Below, piece after piece: positions 17,018-28,239 of a stretch of DNA of 64,000 nt (the first letter of the stretch is position 1; the number at the start of each line of letters is the position of its first letter). Made by a program: the position numbers and the translations under genes. This stretch comes from Micromonospora sp. MP36 (GTDB lineage Bacteria > Actinomycetota > Actinomycetes > Mycobacteriales > Micromonosporaceae): the NCBI RefSeq assembly GCF_008119785.1, contig NZ_VSFA01000001.1, forward strand, positions 124,001 to 188,000, written 5' to 3'. The notes under the pieces are model-generated. The model ran no database searches and had not been told where the DNA came from. It worked only from the letters and a program-made list of their open reading frames with translations.

Positions 17018-18706
17018 ATGGACCTTCCGACCGTCGACCTGCCGGCCCTGCCCAGGCTGTTGGCCGCGCCCGCACCCGGCTGGGTGGAGACCACCGACGT
17101 GCTCGTGGTGGGCTCCGGGGTCGCCGGCCTGACCGCCGCGCTGCACCTGCGCGAGGCGGGGCTGCACGTCACCGTGGTCACCAAGGTCAACATGGACGAG
17201 GGTTCGACCCGCTGGGCACAGGGCGGCATCGCCGCGGTGCTCGATCCGACCGACACCCCGGCCGCGCACGCGTACGACACCGAGGTGGCCGGGGTCGGGC
17301 TGTGCGATCCGGCGGCGGTCCGGGTGCTGGTGGAGGAGGGCCCGACCCGGCTGCGCGAGCTGATGCGGATCGGGGCCGAGTTCGACCGGAACCCGGACGG
17401 CTCGCTGATGCTCACCCGGGAGGGCGGCCACCGGGCCGACCGGATCGTGCACGCCGGCGGCGACGCCACCGGGGCCGAGGTGCAGCGGGCACTGCACGCG
17501 GCGGTCCACCGTGACCCGTGGATCCGGCTGGTCGAGCACGCCCTGGTGCTGGACCTGCTGCGCGCCCCCGGTGACGGCCCGGACGGGCTCGGCCCGGCCT
17601 GCGGGATCACCCTGCACGTGCTCGGCGAGGGCAGTGAGGACGGCGTCGGGGCGATCCTCGCGCGGGCGGTGGTGCTGGCCACCGGCGGCATGGGCCAGAT
17701 CTTCGCGGCCACCACCAACCCGGCGGTCTCCACCGGCGACGGCGTGGCGCTCGCCCTGCGGGCCGGCGCGGCGGTCACCGACGTGGAGTTCGTCCAGTTC
17801 CACCCGACCGCGCTGATCGTGCCGGCCGGCGCGTCCGGCGCCGCCCGGGCCCAGCAGCCGCTGGTCTCCGAGGCGCTGCGCGGCGAGGGCGCCCACCTGG
17901 TCGACGGCGACGGCAAGCGGTTCATGGTCGGCCAGCACGAGCTGGCCGAGCTGGCCCCCCGGGACGTGGTCGCGAAGGGCATCCACCGGGTGCTGCTGGC
18001 CACCGGCGCGGACCACGTCTTCCTGGACGCCCGCCACCTCGGCAGGGACTTCCTGGCCCGGCGCTTCCCGACCATCGTGGCGTCCTGCCTGGCCATCGGG
18101 GTGGACCCGGCGACCGACCTGATCCCGGTCGCCCCGGCCGCCCACTACGCCTCCGGCGGCGTCCGTACCGACCTGCACGGCCGCACCTCGATCCCCGGCC
18201 TGTACGCCTGCGGCGAGGTGGCCTGCACCGGGGTGCACGGCGCCAACCGGCTGGCCAGCAACTCGCTGCTGGAGGGGCTGGTCTTCTCCCGCCGGATCGC
18301 CGAGGACGTCGCCACCGGGCTGCCCGAGCAGGCGAAGCCGGCCGAGACCGGCGCCTGGGTGGGCGGCCAGGGCTGGGTGGTGCCGGCCGCGACCACGCCG
18401 GCCCTGCAGCGGGCGATGACCCGGGGCGCGGGGGTGCTCCGCTCGGCGGAGAGCCTGGCCGCGACGGCCGGTGCCCTCACCGACCTGGGTCTGGGCCGCG
18501 GCGCGCCGCGCACCGCCGACTGGGAGGCGACGAACCTGGTCACCGTGGCGTCGGCGCTGGTCGCCGCCGCGTACACCCGCCGGGAGACCCGGGGCTGCCA
18601 CTGGCGGGAGGACTTCCCGACGGCCGACGACCGGTGGCTGGGCCACCTGGTCGCGGGGGTCGGGACCGAGGGACGGTTGACCGCGCGGTGGGAGGAACTG
18701 CCATGA
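17018..18706 (+). CDS. nadB: L-aspartate oxidase
   Basis: FAD enzyme oxidising aspartate to iminoaspartate, the first step of de novo NAD synthesis. The 562-residue protein has the FAD motif VVGSGVAGLTAALHL, then STRWAQGGIAAVL, the active-site region EFVQFHPTAL, ALRGEGAHLVDGDGKRFM, and the second flavin motif PGLYACGEVACTGVHGANRL. In-frame TTG (17006) and GTG (17012) codons are alternative starts; the ATG is chosen conservatively. It overlaps nadC by four bases. nadA is not in this window. Confidence 0.93.
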   Translation: MDLPTVDLPALPRLLAAPAPGWVETTDVLVVGSGVAGLTAALHLREAGLHVTVVTKVNMDEGSTRWAQGGIAAVLDPTDTPAAHAYDTEVAGVGLCDPAAVRVLVEEGPTRLRELMRIGAEFDRNPDGSLMLTREGGHRADRIVHAGGDATGAEVQRALHAAVHRDPWIRLVEHALVLDLLRAPGDGPDGLGPACGITLHVLGEGSEDGVGAILARAVVLATGGMGQIFAATTNPAVSTGDGVALALRAGAAVTDVEFVQFHPTALIVPAGASGAARAQQPLVSEALRGEGAHLVDGDGKRFMVGQHELAELAPRDVVAKGIHRVLLATGADHVFLDARHLGRDFLARRFPTIVASCLAIGVDPATDLIPVAPAAHYASGGVRTDLHGRTSIPGLYACGEVACTGVHGANRLASNSLLEGLVFSRRIAEDVATGLPEQAKPAETGAWVGGQGWVVPAATTPALQRAMTRGAGVLRSAESLAATAGALTDLGLGRGAPRTADWEATNLVTVASALVAAAYTRRETRGCHWREDFPTADDRWLGHLVAGVGTEGRLTARWEELP

Positions 18707-19599
18707 GGGAGTCGACGGAGCGGGCGCTGCGGGCCGGTGGCCTGGACCCGGAGCGGGTACGGCGGGTGATCGTCGACGCGCTCACCGAGGACCTGGGTCC
18801 GGACTTCCTCGACGTCACGAGCGTCGCCACCATCCCGGCCGCGCAGACCGACACCGGTGACCTGGTCGCCCGGGCCAACGGGGTGGTGGCCGGGCTGGCC
18901 GTGGCCGCGGCCGTGTTCGAGCTGGTGGGCGAGGTGACCGGCGCCGGCCGTGCGGTCGAGGTGTCGCTGGTGGCGCAGGAAGGGCAGCGGGTGGCGCGCG
19001 GCGACGTGCTGGCCACGGTGACCGGCCCGACCCGGCTGCTGCTCACCGCCGAGCGGACCGCGCTCAACCTGCTCTGCCGGATGTCCGGGGTGGCCACCCA
19101 CACCCGGGCCTGGGCCGACGCCCTGGCCGGCACCAAAGCGATGGTGCTGGACACCCGCAAGACCACCCCCGGCCTGCGTGCCCTGGAGAAGTACGCGGTC
19201 CGCGCTGGCGGCGGCACCAACAAGCGGATGGGCCTGCACGACGTCGCCATGATCAAGGACAACCACAAGGTCGCCGCGGGCGGGATCGCCGCCGCCTACC
19301 GCCGGGTTCGGGAGGCGTTCCCGGACGTGCCGGTGCAGGTGGAGGTGGACACCCTGGCCGAGGCGGTGGAGGCGGTCGAGGCCGGCGCCGACTTCCTGCT
19401 GCTGGACAACATGACCCCGGCGCAGCTGCGCGAGGTGGTCGCGGCGGTGGGCGACCGGGCCGAGTTGGAGGCGACCGGCGGGCTGACCCTGCCGGTGGCG
19501 GCCGAGTACGGCGCGACCGGGGTGGACTTCCTCTCGGTGGGCGCGCTCACCCACTCCTCGCCGATCCTGGACATCGCCCTGGATCTGCGCGAGGAATGA
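18703..19599 (+). CDS. nadC: Nicotinate-nucleotide pyrophosphorylase (carboxylating)
   Basis: Converts quinolinate and PRPP to nicotinate mononucleotide. The 298-residue protein shows ALTEDLGPDFLDVTS, TAERTALNLLCRMSGVATHT, LDTRKTTPGLRALEKYAV, GGGTNKRMGLHD, MIKDNHK and a barrel end with LLLDNM and EATGG. GGGAGG sits before the ATG, which overlaps the nadB stop. A family 1 repeat in inverted orientation follows immediately. Confidence 0.95.
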   Translation: MRESTERALRAGGLDPERVRRVIVDALTEDLGPDFLDVTSVATIPAAQTDTGDLVARANGVVAGLAVAAAVFELVGEVTGAGRAVEVSLVAQEGQRVARGDVLATVTGPTRLLLTAERTALNLLCRMSGVATHTRAWADALAGTKAMVLDTRKTTPGLRALEKYAVRAGGGTNKRMGLHDVAMIKDNHKVAAGGIAAAYRRVREAFPDVPVQVEVDTLAEAVEAVEAGADFLLLDNMTPAQLREVVAAVGDRAELEATGGLTLPVAAEYGATGVDFLSVGALTHSSPILDIALDLREE

Positions 19600-19610
19600 G
19601 CTGAGCTGGT

Positions 19611-19661
19611 CTTCGTTCGCGACTGCGGGGCTCGCAAAACCGGCTCACTCCTCGCGCTCAC
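19611..19661 (-). repeat. Family 1 intergenic element, inverted copy
   Basis: A nearly exact reverse-complement copy of the element after folP, including AGCCGGTTTTGCGAGCC. It lies between nadC and coaX, just upstream of the coaX -10 box. Confidence 0.8.
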
Positions 19662-19690
19662 CCGGCGCGACCGCCGTCTAGGCTGCCAGC

Positions 19691-20449
19691 GTGCTGCTCT
19701 GCATCGACATCGGAAACACCAACACCGTGCTGGCGACCTTCGACGGCGACAAGCTGGTGCACTCCTGGCGGATCAAGACCGATGCCCGTTCCACCGCGGA
19801 CGAGCTGGGGCTGATGTTCCGGGGGCTGCTGGCCGGTGACGCCGTGGAGATCACCGGGGTGGCCGCCTGCTCGACGGTGCCGGCCGCGCTGCGCTCGCTG
19901 CGTACCATGCTGGCCCGCTACTACGCGGACCTGCCGAGCGTGATCGTCGAGCCCGGGGTACGCACCGGGGTGCAGCTCGCCATCGACAACCCCAAGGAGG
20001 TCGGCGCGGACCGGGTGGTCAACACCCTGGCCGCGTACACCCTCTACGGCGGGCCGTCGATCGTGGTGGACTTCGGCACGACCACCAACTTCGACGTGAT
20101 CAGCGGCCGGGGCGAGTTCCTCGGCGGCGCCTTCGCGCCGGGCATCGAGATCTCCTTCGACGCGCTGGCCGCCCGCGCCGCCCAGCTGCGCAAGGTGGAG
20201 GCGACGAAGCCCCGCTCGGTGATCGGCAAGAACACCGTGGAGTGCCTGCAGGCCGGCCTCTATTTCGGCTTCGCCGGCCAGGTCGACCGGATCGTCGAGC
20301 GGATGACCGAGGAGCTGGGCGAGGTGAAGGCGGTGATCGCCACGGGCGGGCTGGCCTCGCTGGTGCTCCACGAGTGCCGCACGATCACCCACCACGAGCC
20401 GATGATCACCCTCATCGGCCTGCGCATGGTCTACGAGCGCAACCTCTGA
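19691..20449 (+). CDS. coaX: Type III pantothenate kinase
   Basis: Phosphorylates pantothenate, the first step of CoA synthesis. At 252 residues it has the ASKHA-fold motifs of CoaX: LCIDIGNTNTVLATFDGD at the N-terminus, the GADRVVNTLAAY region, DFGTTTNFDVI, and GGAFAPGI. Together with panC and panD it makes this block a CoA supply locus. The GTG start follows TAGGCT by six bases, so the mRNA is probably leaderless. Confidence 0.93.
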   Translation: MLLCIDIGNTNTVLATFDGDKLVHSWRIKTDARSTADELGLMFRGLLAGDAVEITGVAACSTVPAALRSLRTMLARYYADLPSVIVEPGVRTGVQLAIDNPKEVGADRVVNTLAAYTLYGGPSIVVDFGTTTNFDVISGRGEFLGGAFAPGIEISFDALAARAAQLRKVEATKPRSVIGKNTVECLQAGLYFGFAGQVDRIVERMTEELGEVKAVIATGGLASLVLHECRTITHHEPMITLIGLRMVYERNL

Positions 20450-20458
20450 TCGTTCGTG

Positions 20459-20530
20459 GGGATCCGGGGAGCCCGACCGGCTCCGGTCGGTCCGGCCTGA
20501 TCCCTCCGCCGGTCGGGCTGCCCGGATCCC
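20459..20530 (+). repeat. 72-bp palindromic element, copy C, intergenic
   Basis: Arms 20459-20480 and 20509-20530 pair at 21 of 22 positions. The loop contains GCCTGATCCCTCCG as in copies A and B, whereas the arms have different sequence that is still self-complementary. It lies between convergent coaX and methyltransferase genes and could also act as a terminator. Confidence 0.85.
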
Positions 20531-20538
20531 TTCCTGGT

Positions 20539-21279
20539 TCAGCGCCGTCGGGAGCGGAAGACGAACGTGCGGTAGGGCAGCTCGACGGTTTCCCGGCCGG
20601 CCAGGTCGGGGTGGGTGGCGAAGAGTTCCCGCAGCTTCCGGTCGACCCGCTCCTGCTCGTCCGGCGGGGCGGTGAGCCAGTACGAGCGGGTGTGCAGCAT
20701 GCCGATCACCTCGTCCGGGGTGAGCGTGGTGGTGTGGGCGAACTCGCCCAGCTCGACCGGCTCGAAGGCGGGGCCGAAGTCGCCGTACTTCTCGGTCACG
20801 TCGCCGGCGGTGTCGCCGAGGTGGGCGACCCGGCCCAACTCCGCCACCCAGCCGACCCGATCGTCGCGGGTGTTCCAGATCGGGGCGAAGGTGCCGCCCG
20901 GCCGGAGCACCCGGGCGATCGCCGCGTGTGCCGGCTCCTTGTCGAACCAGTGGTAGGCCTGCCCAGCCAGCACCGCGTCCGCCGACCCGTCCGGCAGCGG
21001 CACCGCCTCGGCGGTGCCCGCCAGCGGCGTCGTGCCCGGGGTCGCGACCGCCAGTTGCGCCCGCATCTCCGGATCCGGCTCCACGGGTACGACGTCGTGG
21101 CCGAGCGCGAGCACCCCGCGGGTGAGGATGCCGGTGCCCGCGCCCAGATCCACCACCCGCGCGGGCGTGGCCAGCCCGTCCAGCGCCCAGCGCAGGGCCG
21201 CCTCCGGATAGCGGGGGCGGAACCGGTCGTACGCCGCGGCGGCGACGCCGAAGGAGAGCGCCTGAGTGGGGTCCGTCAT
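20539..21279 (-). CDS. Class I SAM-dependent methyltransferase
   Basis: 246 residues with a Methyltransf_11/25-type fold: motif I VVDLGAGTGILTRGVL, acidic loop PVEPDPEMRAQL, PLPDGSADAVLAGQAYHWF as motif post-II, and RVLRPGGTFAPIWNTRDD. The substrate cannot be told from sequence. The QAYHWF block is typical of small-molecule methyltransferases of this subfamily. The ATG follows TAACCT by seven bases, suggesting a leaderless transcript diverging from lysS. Confidence 0.85.
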   Translation of the reverse strand: MTDPTQALSFGVAAAAYDRFRPRYPEAALRWALDGLATPARVVDLGAGTGILTRGVLALGHDVVPVEPDPEMRAQLAVATPGTTPLAGTAEAVPLPDGSADAVLAGQAYHWFDKEPAHAAIARVLRPGGTFAPIWNTRDDRVGWVAELGRVAHLGDTAGDVTEKYGDFGPAFEPVELGEFAHTTTLTPDEVIGMLHTRSYWLTAPPDEQERVDRKLRELFATHPDLAGRETVELPYRTFVFRSRRR

Positions 21280-21371
21280 GAGCGGCAGGTTATCCCGTAA
21301 CGCCCACCCAGGGCCTTGAGTACGCTCGGAGCCTGACCCCGCCGATAACTCCTTTCCTGAGGAAGCGTGCC

Positions 21372-22880
21372 GTGAGCGAGCAGAACGCCCTGCCAGTCGA
21401 CCCCGCCGACGACCTTCCGGAGCAGATGAAGGTCCGCCGGGAGAAGCGGGACCGGATGCTCGCCGAGGGCGTCGAGCCGTACCCGGTCGGATACCTCCGG
21501 ACCAGCACGCTGGCCCGGATCCGGGCGCAGTACGCCGACCTGCCCACCGACACCGCCACCGGCGACCGGGTCTCGGTCACCGGCCGGGTGATCTTCGTGC
21601 GCAACACCGGCAAGCTCTGCTTCGCCACCTTGCGGGACGGCGACGGCACCGAACTCCAGGCGATGCTCTCGCTGGACCGGGTCGGCGCGGAGCGGCTGGA
21701 GGACTGGAAGCGCCTGGTCGACCTCGGTGACCACGTCGGGGTCACCGGCGAGGTGATCACCAGCCGGCGCGGCGAGCTGTCGGTGCTGGTCGAGGAGTGG
21801 GCGGTCACCGCCAAGGCGCTGCGCCCGCTGCCGGTGGCGCACAAGCCGCTCAGCGAGGAGGCCCGGGTCCGCCAGCGCTACGTGGATCTGGTCGTCCGGC
21901 CGCAGGCGCGGCAGATGGTGCGTACCCGGGCCGCGGCGGTGCGCAGCCTCCGCGACACCCTGCACGCGCAGGACTTCGTCGAGGTGGAGACCCCGATGCT
22001 CCAGTTGCTGCACGGTGGCGCGGCGGCCCGCCCATTCGTGACCCACAGCAATGCGCTCAACACCGATCTGTATCTGCGAATCGCGCCGGAACTGTTTCTC
22101 AAGCGCGCCGTGGTCGGCGGTGTGGACCGGGTCTTCGAGATCAACCGCAACTTCCGTAATGAGGGCATCGACTCCTCGCACTCACCCGAGTTCGCGATGC
22201 TCGAGGCCTACCAGGCGTACGGCGACTACAACACGATGGCCGAGCTGACCCGTAATCTCGTGCAGCAGGCGGCGCTCGCGGTCGCCGGCTCGACGGTGGT
22301 CACCCACGCCGACGGCCGCGAGTTCGATCTGGGCGGCGAGTGGCGGTCGGTGACGCTGTTCGGTGTGCTTTCCGAAGCGCTCGGTGAGGAGGTCACCGTG
22401 CGCACCGAAAGGTCGCGCCTGGTCGAGTACGCGGACAAGGTCGGGCTCTCCGTCGACCCGAAGTGGGGTCCGGGCAAGCTGGCCGAGGAGCTGTTCGAGG
22501 AACTCGTCGTCCCGTCGCTGCAGGCGCCCACCTTCGTGCGCGACTACCCGGAGGAGACCAGCCCGCTGACCCGGGCGCACCGCACCGAGCCGGGCCTGGC
22601 CGAGAAGTGGGACCTCTACGTGCTCGGCTTCGAGCTGGGCACCGCGTACTCTGAGCTGGTCGACCCGGTGGTGCAGCGGGAGCGGCTGGTGGCCCAGGCG
22701 CAGCTCGCCGCCCGCGGCGACGACGAGGCCATGCGACTGGACGAGGACTTTCTCCGGGCGATGGAGTACGGAATGCCGCCGGCCGGCGGTATGGGAATGG
22801 GAATCGACCGGCTGTTGATGGCGCTGACCGGCCTGGGAATTCGGGAAACCATCCTGTTCCCGTTGGTCCGCCCCGAGTAG
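21372..22880 (+). CDS. lysS: Lysyl-tRNA synthetase, class II
   Basis: Charges tRNA-Lys. The 502-residue protein has an N-terminal OB-fold anticodon domain (with [18 protein letters not shown]) and a catalytic core with motif 1 near [16 protein letters not shown], motif 2 [14 protein letters not shown] and motif 3 [16 protein letters not shown]. The GTG start has GAGGAAG about five bases upstream. It stands alone between divergent and downstream regulator genes. Confidence 0.95.
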   Translation: MSEQNALPVDPADDLPEQMKVRREKRDRMLAEGVEPYPVGYLRTSTLARIRAQYADLPTDTATGDRVSVTGRVIFVRNTGKLCFATLRDGDGTELQAMLSLDRVGAERLEDWKRLVDLGDHVGVTGEVITSRRGELSVLVEEWAVTAKALRPLPVAHKPLSEEARVRQRYVDLVVRPQARQMVRTRAAAVRSLRDTLHAQDFVEVETPMLQLLHGGAAARPFVTHSNALNTDLYLRIAPELFLKRAVVGGVDRVFEINRNFRNEGIDSSHSPEFAMLEAYQAYGDYNTMAELTRNLVQQAALAVAGSTVVTHADGREFDLGGEWRSVTLFGVLSEALGEEVTVRTERSRLVEYADKVGLSVDPKWGPGKLAEELFEELVVPSLQAPTFVRDYPEETSPLTRAHRTEPGLAEKWDLYVLGFELGTAYSELVDPVVQRERLVAQAQLAARGDDEAMRLDEDFLRAMEYGMPPAGGMGMGIDRLLMALTGLGIRETILFPLVRPE

Positions 22881-22914
22881 CCGTGAGGCAGCGCCGCGTC
22901 GTTACCGGATCCTA

Positions 22915-22967
22915 TTGACGCGGCAAGCATCGAGGGGGTTATTGTGCTCCTGTATAAACAGGAGCAC
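22915..22967 (+). promoter_or_regulatory. lsr2 promoter with perfect 9-bp inverted repeat
   Basis: TTGACG (22915-22920) and a -10-like TTATTG/TATTGT (22939-22945) form a promoter. Directly after it lies GTGCTCCTG, TATAAA, CAGGAGCAC (22944-22967), a perfect inverted repeat overlapping the expected transcription start. It could be an operator or an mRNA 5' hairpin. Confidence 0.55.
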
Positions 22968-22992
22968 CACCCTGCTCGAAAGGAATGTGGGG

Positions 22993-23343
22993 ATGGCCAA
23001 GCAGATCATTCACAAGCTGGTCGATGACCTGGACGGCGGGGACGCTGACGAGACCGTCAAGTTCGCGCTCGACGGCGTGCAGTACGAGATCGACCTGTCG
23101 GCTCCCAATGCCGAGAAATTGCGCGACGTATTCGCTCAGTACATCGCGCACGGCACGAAGGTCGGGCGCGGCGGGGTGGTCGTCGGTGGCCGGGCCGCGC
23201 GTGGCCGCGGCGGCGCGACCGCCGACCGCGAGCAGAACAAGGCCATCCGGGCCTGGGCGAAGAAGGCCGGCAAGGACATCTCGGACCGGGGGCGCATCCC
23301 GCAGGAGATCGTGGACGAGTACCACGCGAAGGCGGGCCACTGA
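22993..23343 (+). CDS. lsr2: Lsr2 nucleoid-associated protein
   Basis: A xenogeneic silencer that bridges AT-rich DNA. The 116-residue length is typical. The N-terminal dimerisation domain shows MAKQIIHKLVDDLDGGDADE, FALDGVQYEIDLS and NAEKLRDVFAQY; a basic linker rich in RG repeats follows; the C-terminal DNA-binding domain has AIRAWAKKAGKDISDRGRIP with the RGR minor-groove hook. AAAGGA lies upstream of the ATG at 22993. The promoter carries a perfect palindrome, consistent with regulation. Confidence 0.93.
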   Translation: MAKQIIHKLVDDLDGGDADETVKFALDGVQYEIDLSAPNAEKLRDVFAQYIAHGTKVGRGGVVVGGRAARGRGGATADREQNKAIRAWAKKAGKDISDRGRIPQEIVDEYHAKAGH

Positions 23344-23405
23344 GCCGACGAGCCGCAGCGGGCGACACCGACGCCGGACCGGAGTGCCACTCCGGGCCGG
23401 CGTCG

Positions 23406-23487
23406 CCGTTTCCGCCCCGCCGCGCCGTCTGTCCGGTCCGTCCCGGCCGTTTCCGCCTCGCCGCGTCGTCTGTCCGGTCCGTCCCCG
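23406..23487. repeat. 41-bp tandem duplication after lsr2
   Basis: Two units at 23406-23446 and 23447-23487 share CCGTTTCCGCC and GTCTGTCCGGTCCGTCCC and differ at a few positions. They lie in the 563-bp gene-free stretch between lsr2 and clpC. No other coding signal was seen there. Confidence 0.65.
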
Positions 23488-23558
23488 CCGGTGGCGTGCC
23501 GGGCGGGTGCCCACGAAACTTCGGCCGGGACCGGGGAAGAAAACCGTGCCGGGGGCAG

Positions 23559-23601
23559 TTGTCCACAGGCAGTGGAGAACCTGTCCACAGGTTGTGGATG
23601 A
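23559..23601. promoter_or_regulatory. Cluster of DnaA-box-like sites
   Basis: TTGTCCACA at 23559-23567 matches the actinobacterial DnaA box exactly. CTGTCCACA (23581-23589) and, on the other strand, TCATCCACA (23593-23601) are one mismatch from box sequences. AACCTGT/ACAGGTT (23578-23593) is a perfect inverted repeat across the middle box. There is no dnaA or dnaN nearby, so this is not evidently oriC. Confidence 0.5.
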
Positions 23602-23807
23602 CCGGCGGTCGGCAGCGACGCCGCCCGCCCCGCCCCGGACACCTCCGGGGAGCCCCCGATCGGGCTTTTCCACCGACGATCGAATTTCGCTCTGCGCGTA
23701 CAGGCAGGGGTACCGGAACACCTCCTGAGCGTGGACGGTTGTCAGAAACGACGCGTGAACCGGCATTCGCGGGGTCGCACGACCTCAGCGGAGTCGGTCC
23801 GCGGCGA

Positions 23808-23813
23808 TAGAGT
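23808..23813 (+). promoter_or_regulatory. Likely -10 box of clpC
   Basis: TAGAGT matches TANNNT about 94 bases before the clpC ATG. The leader between has GAGGAG-type purine tracts before the start. A matching -35 is not obvious. Confidence 0.35.
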
Positions 23814-23906
23814 AAGGAGGCACGGACGCCCGTCCCGGACGTCCGCGCACCGGCCCCGCCAAGATCTAGACCATCAAGGCGCACGGCACGTGAGGAGCAC
23901 GAGGGC

Positions 23907-26438
<2,532 letters not shown>

Positions 26439-26452
26439 GACCCAGCGACAGG

Positions 26453-26496
26453 GCGACGGCCCCGGCAGGCGAAAGCCGCCGGGGTCGTCGCTTTTT
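26453..26496 (+). terminator. Intrinsic terminator of clpC
   Basis: A 14-bp stem (26453-26466 with 26477-26491, one G-T wobble) stacked on a GGC-GAAA-GCC tetraloop hairpin, followed by TTTTT at 26492-26496. It begins 14 bases after the clpC stop. Confidence 0.9.
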
Positions 26497-26635
26497 CCGC
26501 GCCGCGCCCCGCCTGGCCCGGCCGCCCCGCCCTGGCCCGCCCCGCCGGCCAGGCCCGGCGCGGCGCCGGTCCGGCCCCGCCCGCCCCGCCCTCGCGCTTG
26601 ATCGACTCCGGGTCGGCGATGTGGTGGTGTCGAGG

Positions 26636-26652
26636 GCGGCATGATGCCGCCA
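26636..26652. repeat. 17-bp perfect palindrome
   Basis: GGCGGCAT-G-ATGCCGCC lies in the otherwise gene-free stretch between the clpC terminator and the convergent mutY gene. A GCCAGGT/ACCTGGC-like repetition lies nearby. The preceding ~90 bp are only C-rich sequence. Confidence 0.5.
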
Positions 26653-26724
26653 GGTCGGCGAGCTGGCGCTCGGCCCCGCCAGGTGGGCGGCCTGGCATCG
26701 CCGAGAAGCCTGTCCGGCGTGGGA

Positions 26725-27630
26725 TCAGGGGTGGCGGAGGGGGATTGGGGGGCCGTCGCCGATCAGGCGGAAGGACTCCTCGCCGACGGGTTCGACCAGC
26801 CCGTCGGTGACCAGCCCGGCCAGGGCCCGGGCCCGCTGTACGTCGTCGTGCCACACCTGGTCGAGCCGCTGGTGCGGCACCGGGCCGGTCGCCTCGCGGA
26901 GCACCGCGAGCAGCAGGCCGCGTACCTGCCGGTCGGTGCCGGCGTACCGCTGGGGGCGGCGGGTCGGGCCGGCCGGGGCCTCCTGGCCGGAGGCGCGCCA
27001 GGCGCAGACGGACTCGACCGGACACACCGTGCAGCGGGGAGTGCGGGCGGTGCAGACGACAGCCCCGAGTTCCATGAACGCCGCGCTGGCCAGGGCCGCC
27101 GCAGCGGGCTCCGCCGGCAGCAGTTCCTCGGTGGCCACCAGGTCGGCGGGGCGGGTGGCGGGGCCGGCGTCCGGCTCCCCGGCGATCGCCCGGCAGACCA
27201 CCCGTCGCACGTTGGTGTCCACCACCGGGTGCCGCTGCCCGTACGCGAACGCCGCGACCGCCCGGGCCGTGTACGTCCCGACGCCCGGCAGGGCCAGCAA
27301 CTGGTCCAGCCGGTCCGGCACCTCGCCGCCGTGCCGCTCCACGATCGCCACGGCGCAGTCCCGCAGCCGTACCGCCCGGCGGGGGTAGCCGAGCCGGCCC
27401 CACATCCGGATCGCCTCGGCCGGGGTGTCCTCGGCCAGCGCCAGTGGTACCGGCCAGCGGGCCAGCCACGCCTCCCAGGCGGGCAGCACCCGGACCACCG
27501 GCGTCTGCTGGAGCATGACCTCGCTGACCAGGATGGCCCAGGCGCCGACACCCGGCTTGCGCCACGGCAGGTCGCGGGCGTTCCGCTCGTACCACCGGCT
27601 GACCAGGGTGGCGAAGGTGGGCTCAGACAT
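26725..27630 (-). CDS. mutY: A/G-specific adenine glycosylase
   Basis: Removes adenine mispaired with 8-oxoguanine. The 301-residue protein has the catalytic glutamate in ILVSEVMLQQTPVVRV, a helix-hairpin-helix LPGVGTYTARAVAAFA, the catalytic aspartate in HPVVDTNVRRV, and a complete [4Fe-4S] motif, CTARTPRCTVCPVESVC (C-x6-C-x2-C-x5-C). The C-terminal recognition domain is short, as in other actinobacterial MutY. An ATG at 27645 with GGAAGG upstream is an alternative start adding five residues. Confidence 0.92.
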   Translation of the reverse strand: MSEPTFATLVSRWYERNARDLPWRKPGVGAWAILVSEVMLQQTPVVRVLPAWEAWLARWPVPLALAEDTPAEAIRMWGRLGYPRRAVRLRDCAVAIVERHGGEVPDRLDQLLALPGVGTYTARAVAAFAYGQRHPVVDTNVRRVVCRAIAGEPDAGPATRPADLVATEELLPAEPAAAALASAAFMELGAVVCTARTPRCTVCPVESVCAWRASGQEAPAGPTRRPQRYAGTDRQVRGLLLAVLREATGPVPHQRLDQVWHDDVQRARALAGLVTDGLVEPVGEESFRLIGDGPPIPLRHP

Positions 27631-27726
27631 CGCGCTGCCGATCATGTCACGGACGGCCTTCCCGCAGGATGGGCGGGCTGGCCGGGCCCACGCGGCCGAC
27701 CAGGGCCGACGGGGCAGAATGTCCGG

Positions 27727-28239
27727 ATGAACGAGCTCGCGATCACCGTCATCGGCCGGGACCGGCCGGGCATCGTGGCCGACGTCGCCGAGGCCCTCGC
27801 GCGGCTCGGCGCGAACCTCACCGACTCCACGATGACCCGGCTGCGGGGGCACTTCGCGATGACCCTGATCTGCGTGGGCCCGGCCGCCGCCGAGGTCGAG
27901 GCCGCGCTGGCCCCGCTCGCCGCGGACGGCCAACTGCTGGCCACCGTACGCGCGGTCACCCCCGACGGGCGGACCGCGCCGGCCGGTGAGCCGTACGTGA
28001 TGGCGGTGCACGGCGCGGACCGGATGGGCATCGTGGCGGCGATGACCCGGGTGCTGGCCGACTCGGGCGGCAACGTCACCGACCTGAGCACCCGGCTGAC
28101 CGGGTCCCTCTACGTGGTGGTCGCCGAGGTGGAGTTGCCGCCGGGCAGCTCCGACGAGGTGGCCGGCCGGCTCGCCCGTACCGCTGCCGAGCTGGGCGTG
28201 GGCGTCAGCCTCCGGCCGGCGGACCCGGACCTGCTGTGA
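27727..28239 (+). CDS. Tandem ACT-domain protein (GcvR-like)
   Basis: 170 residues forming two ACT domains: the first starts LAITVIGRDRPGIVADVAEAL, the second YVMAVHGADRMGIVAAMTRVL. ACT pairs bind small ligands, usually amino acids, and GcvR-like proteins act as regulators of glycine cleavage; the ligand and partner here are unknown. The stop overlaps the def start (GTGA), indicating co-translation with peptide deformylase. Confidence 0.85.
   Translation: MNELAITVIGRDRPGIVADVAEALARLGANLTDSTMTRLRGHFAMTLICVGPAAAEVEAALAPLAADGQLLATVRAVTPDGRTAPAGEPYVMAVHGADRMGIVAAMTRVLADSGGNVTDLSTRLTGSLYVVVAEVELPPGSSDEVAGRLARTAAELGVGVSLRPADPDLL

Noticed and set aside
23559..23601. Chromosomal origin of replication
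   Set aside because: Only three DnaA boxes and no dnaA, dnaN, recF or rpmH nearby. An oriC would have many more boxes.
23720..23906. ClgR operator upstream of clpC
   Set aside because: No convincing inverted GTTCGC/GCGAAC-type site was found.
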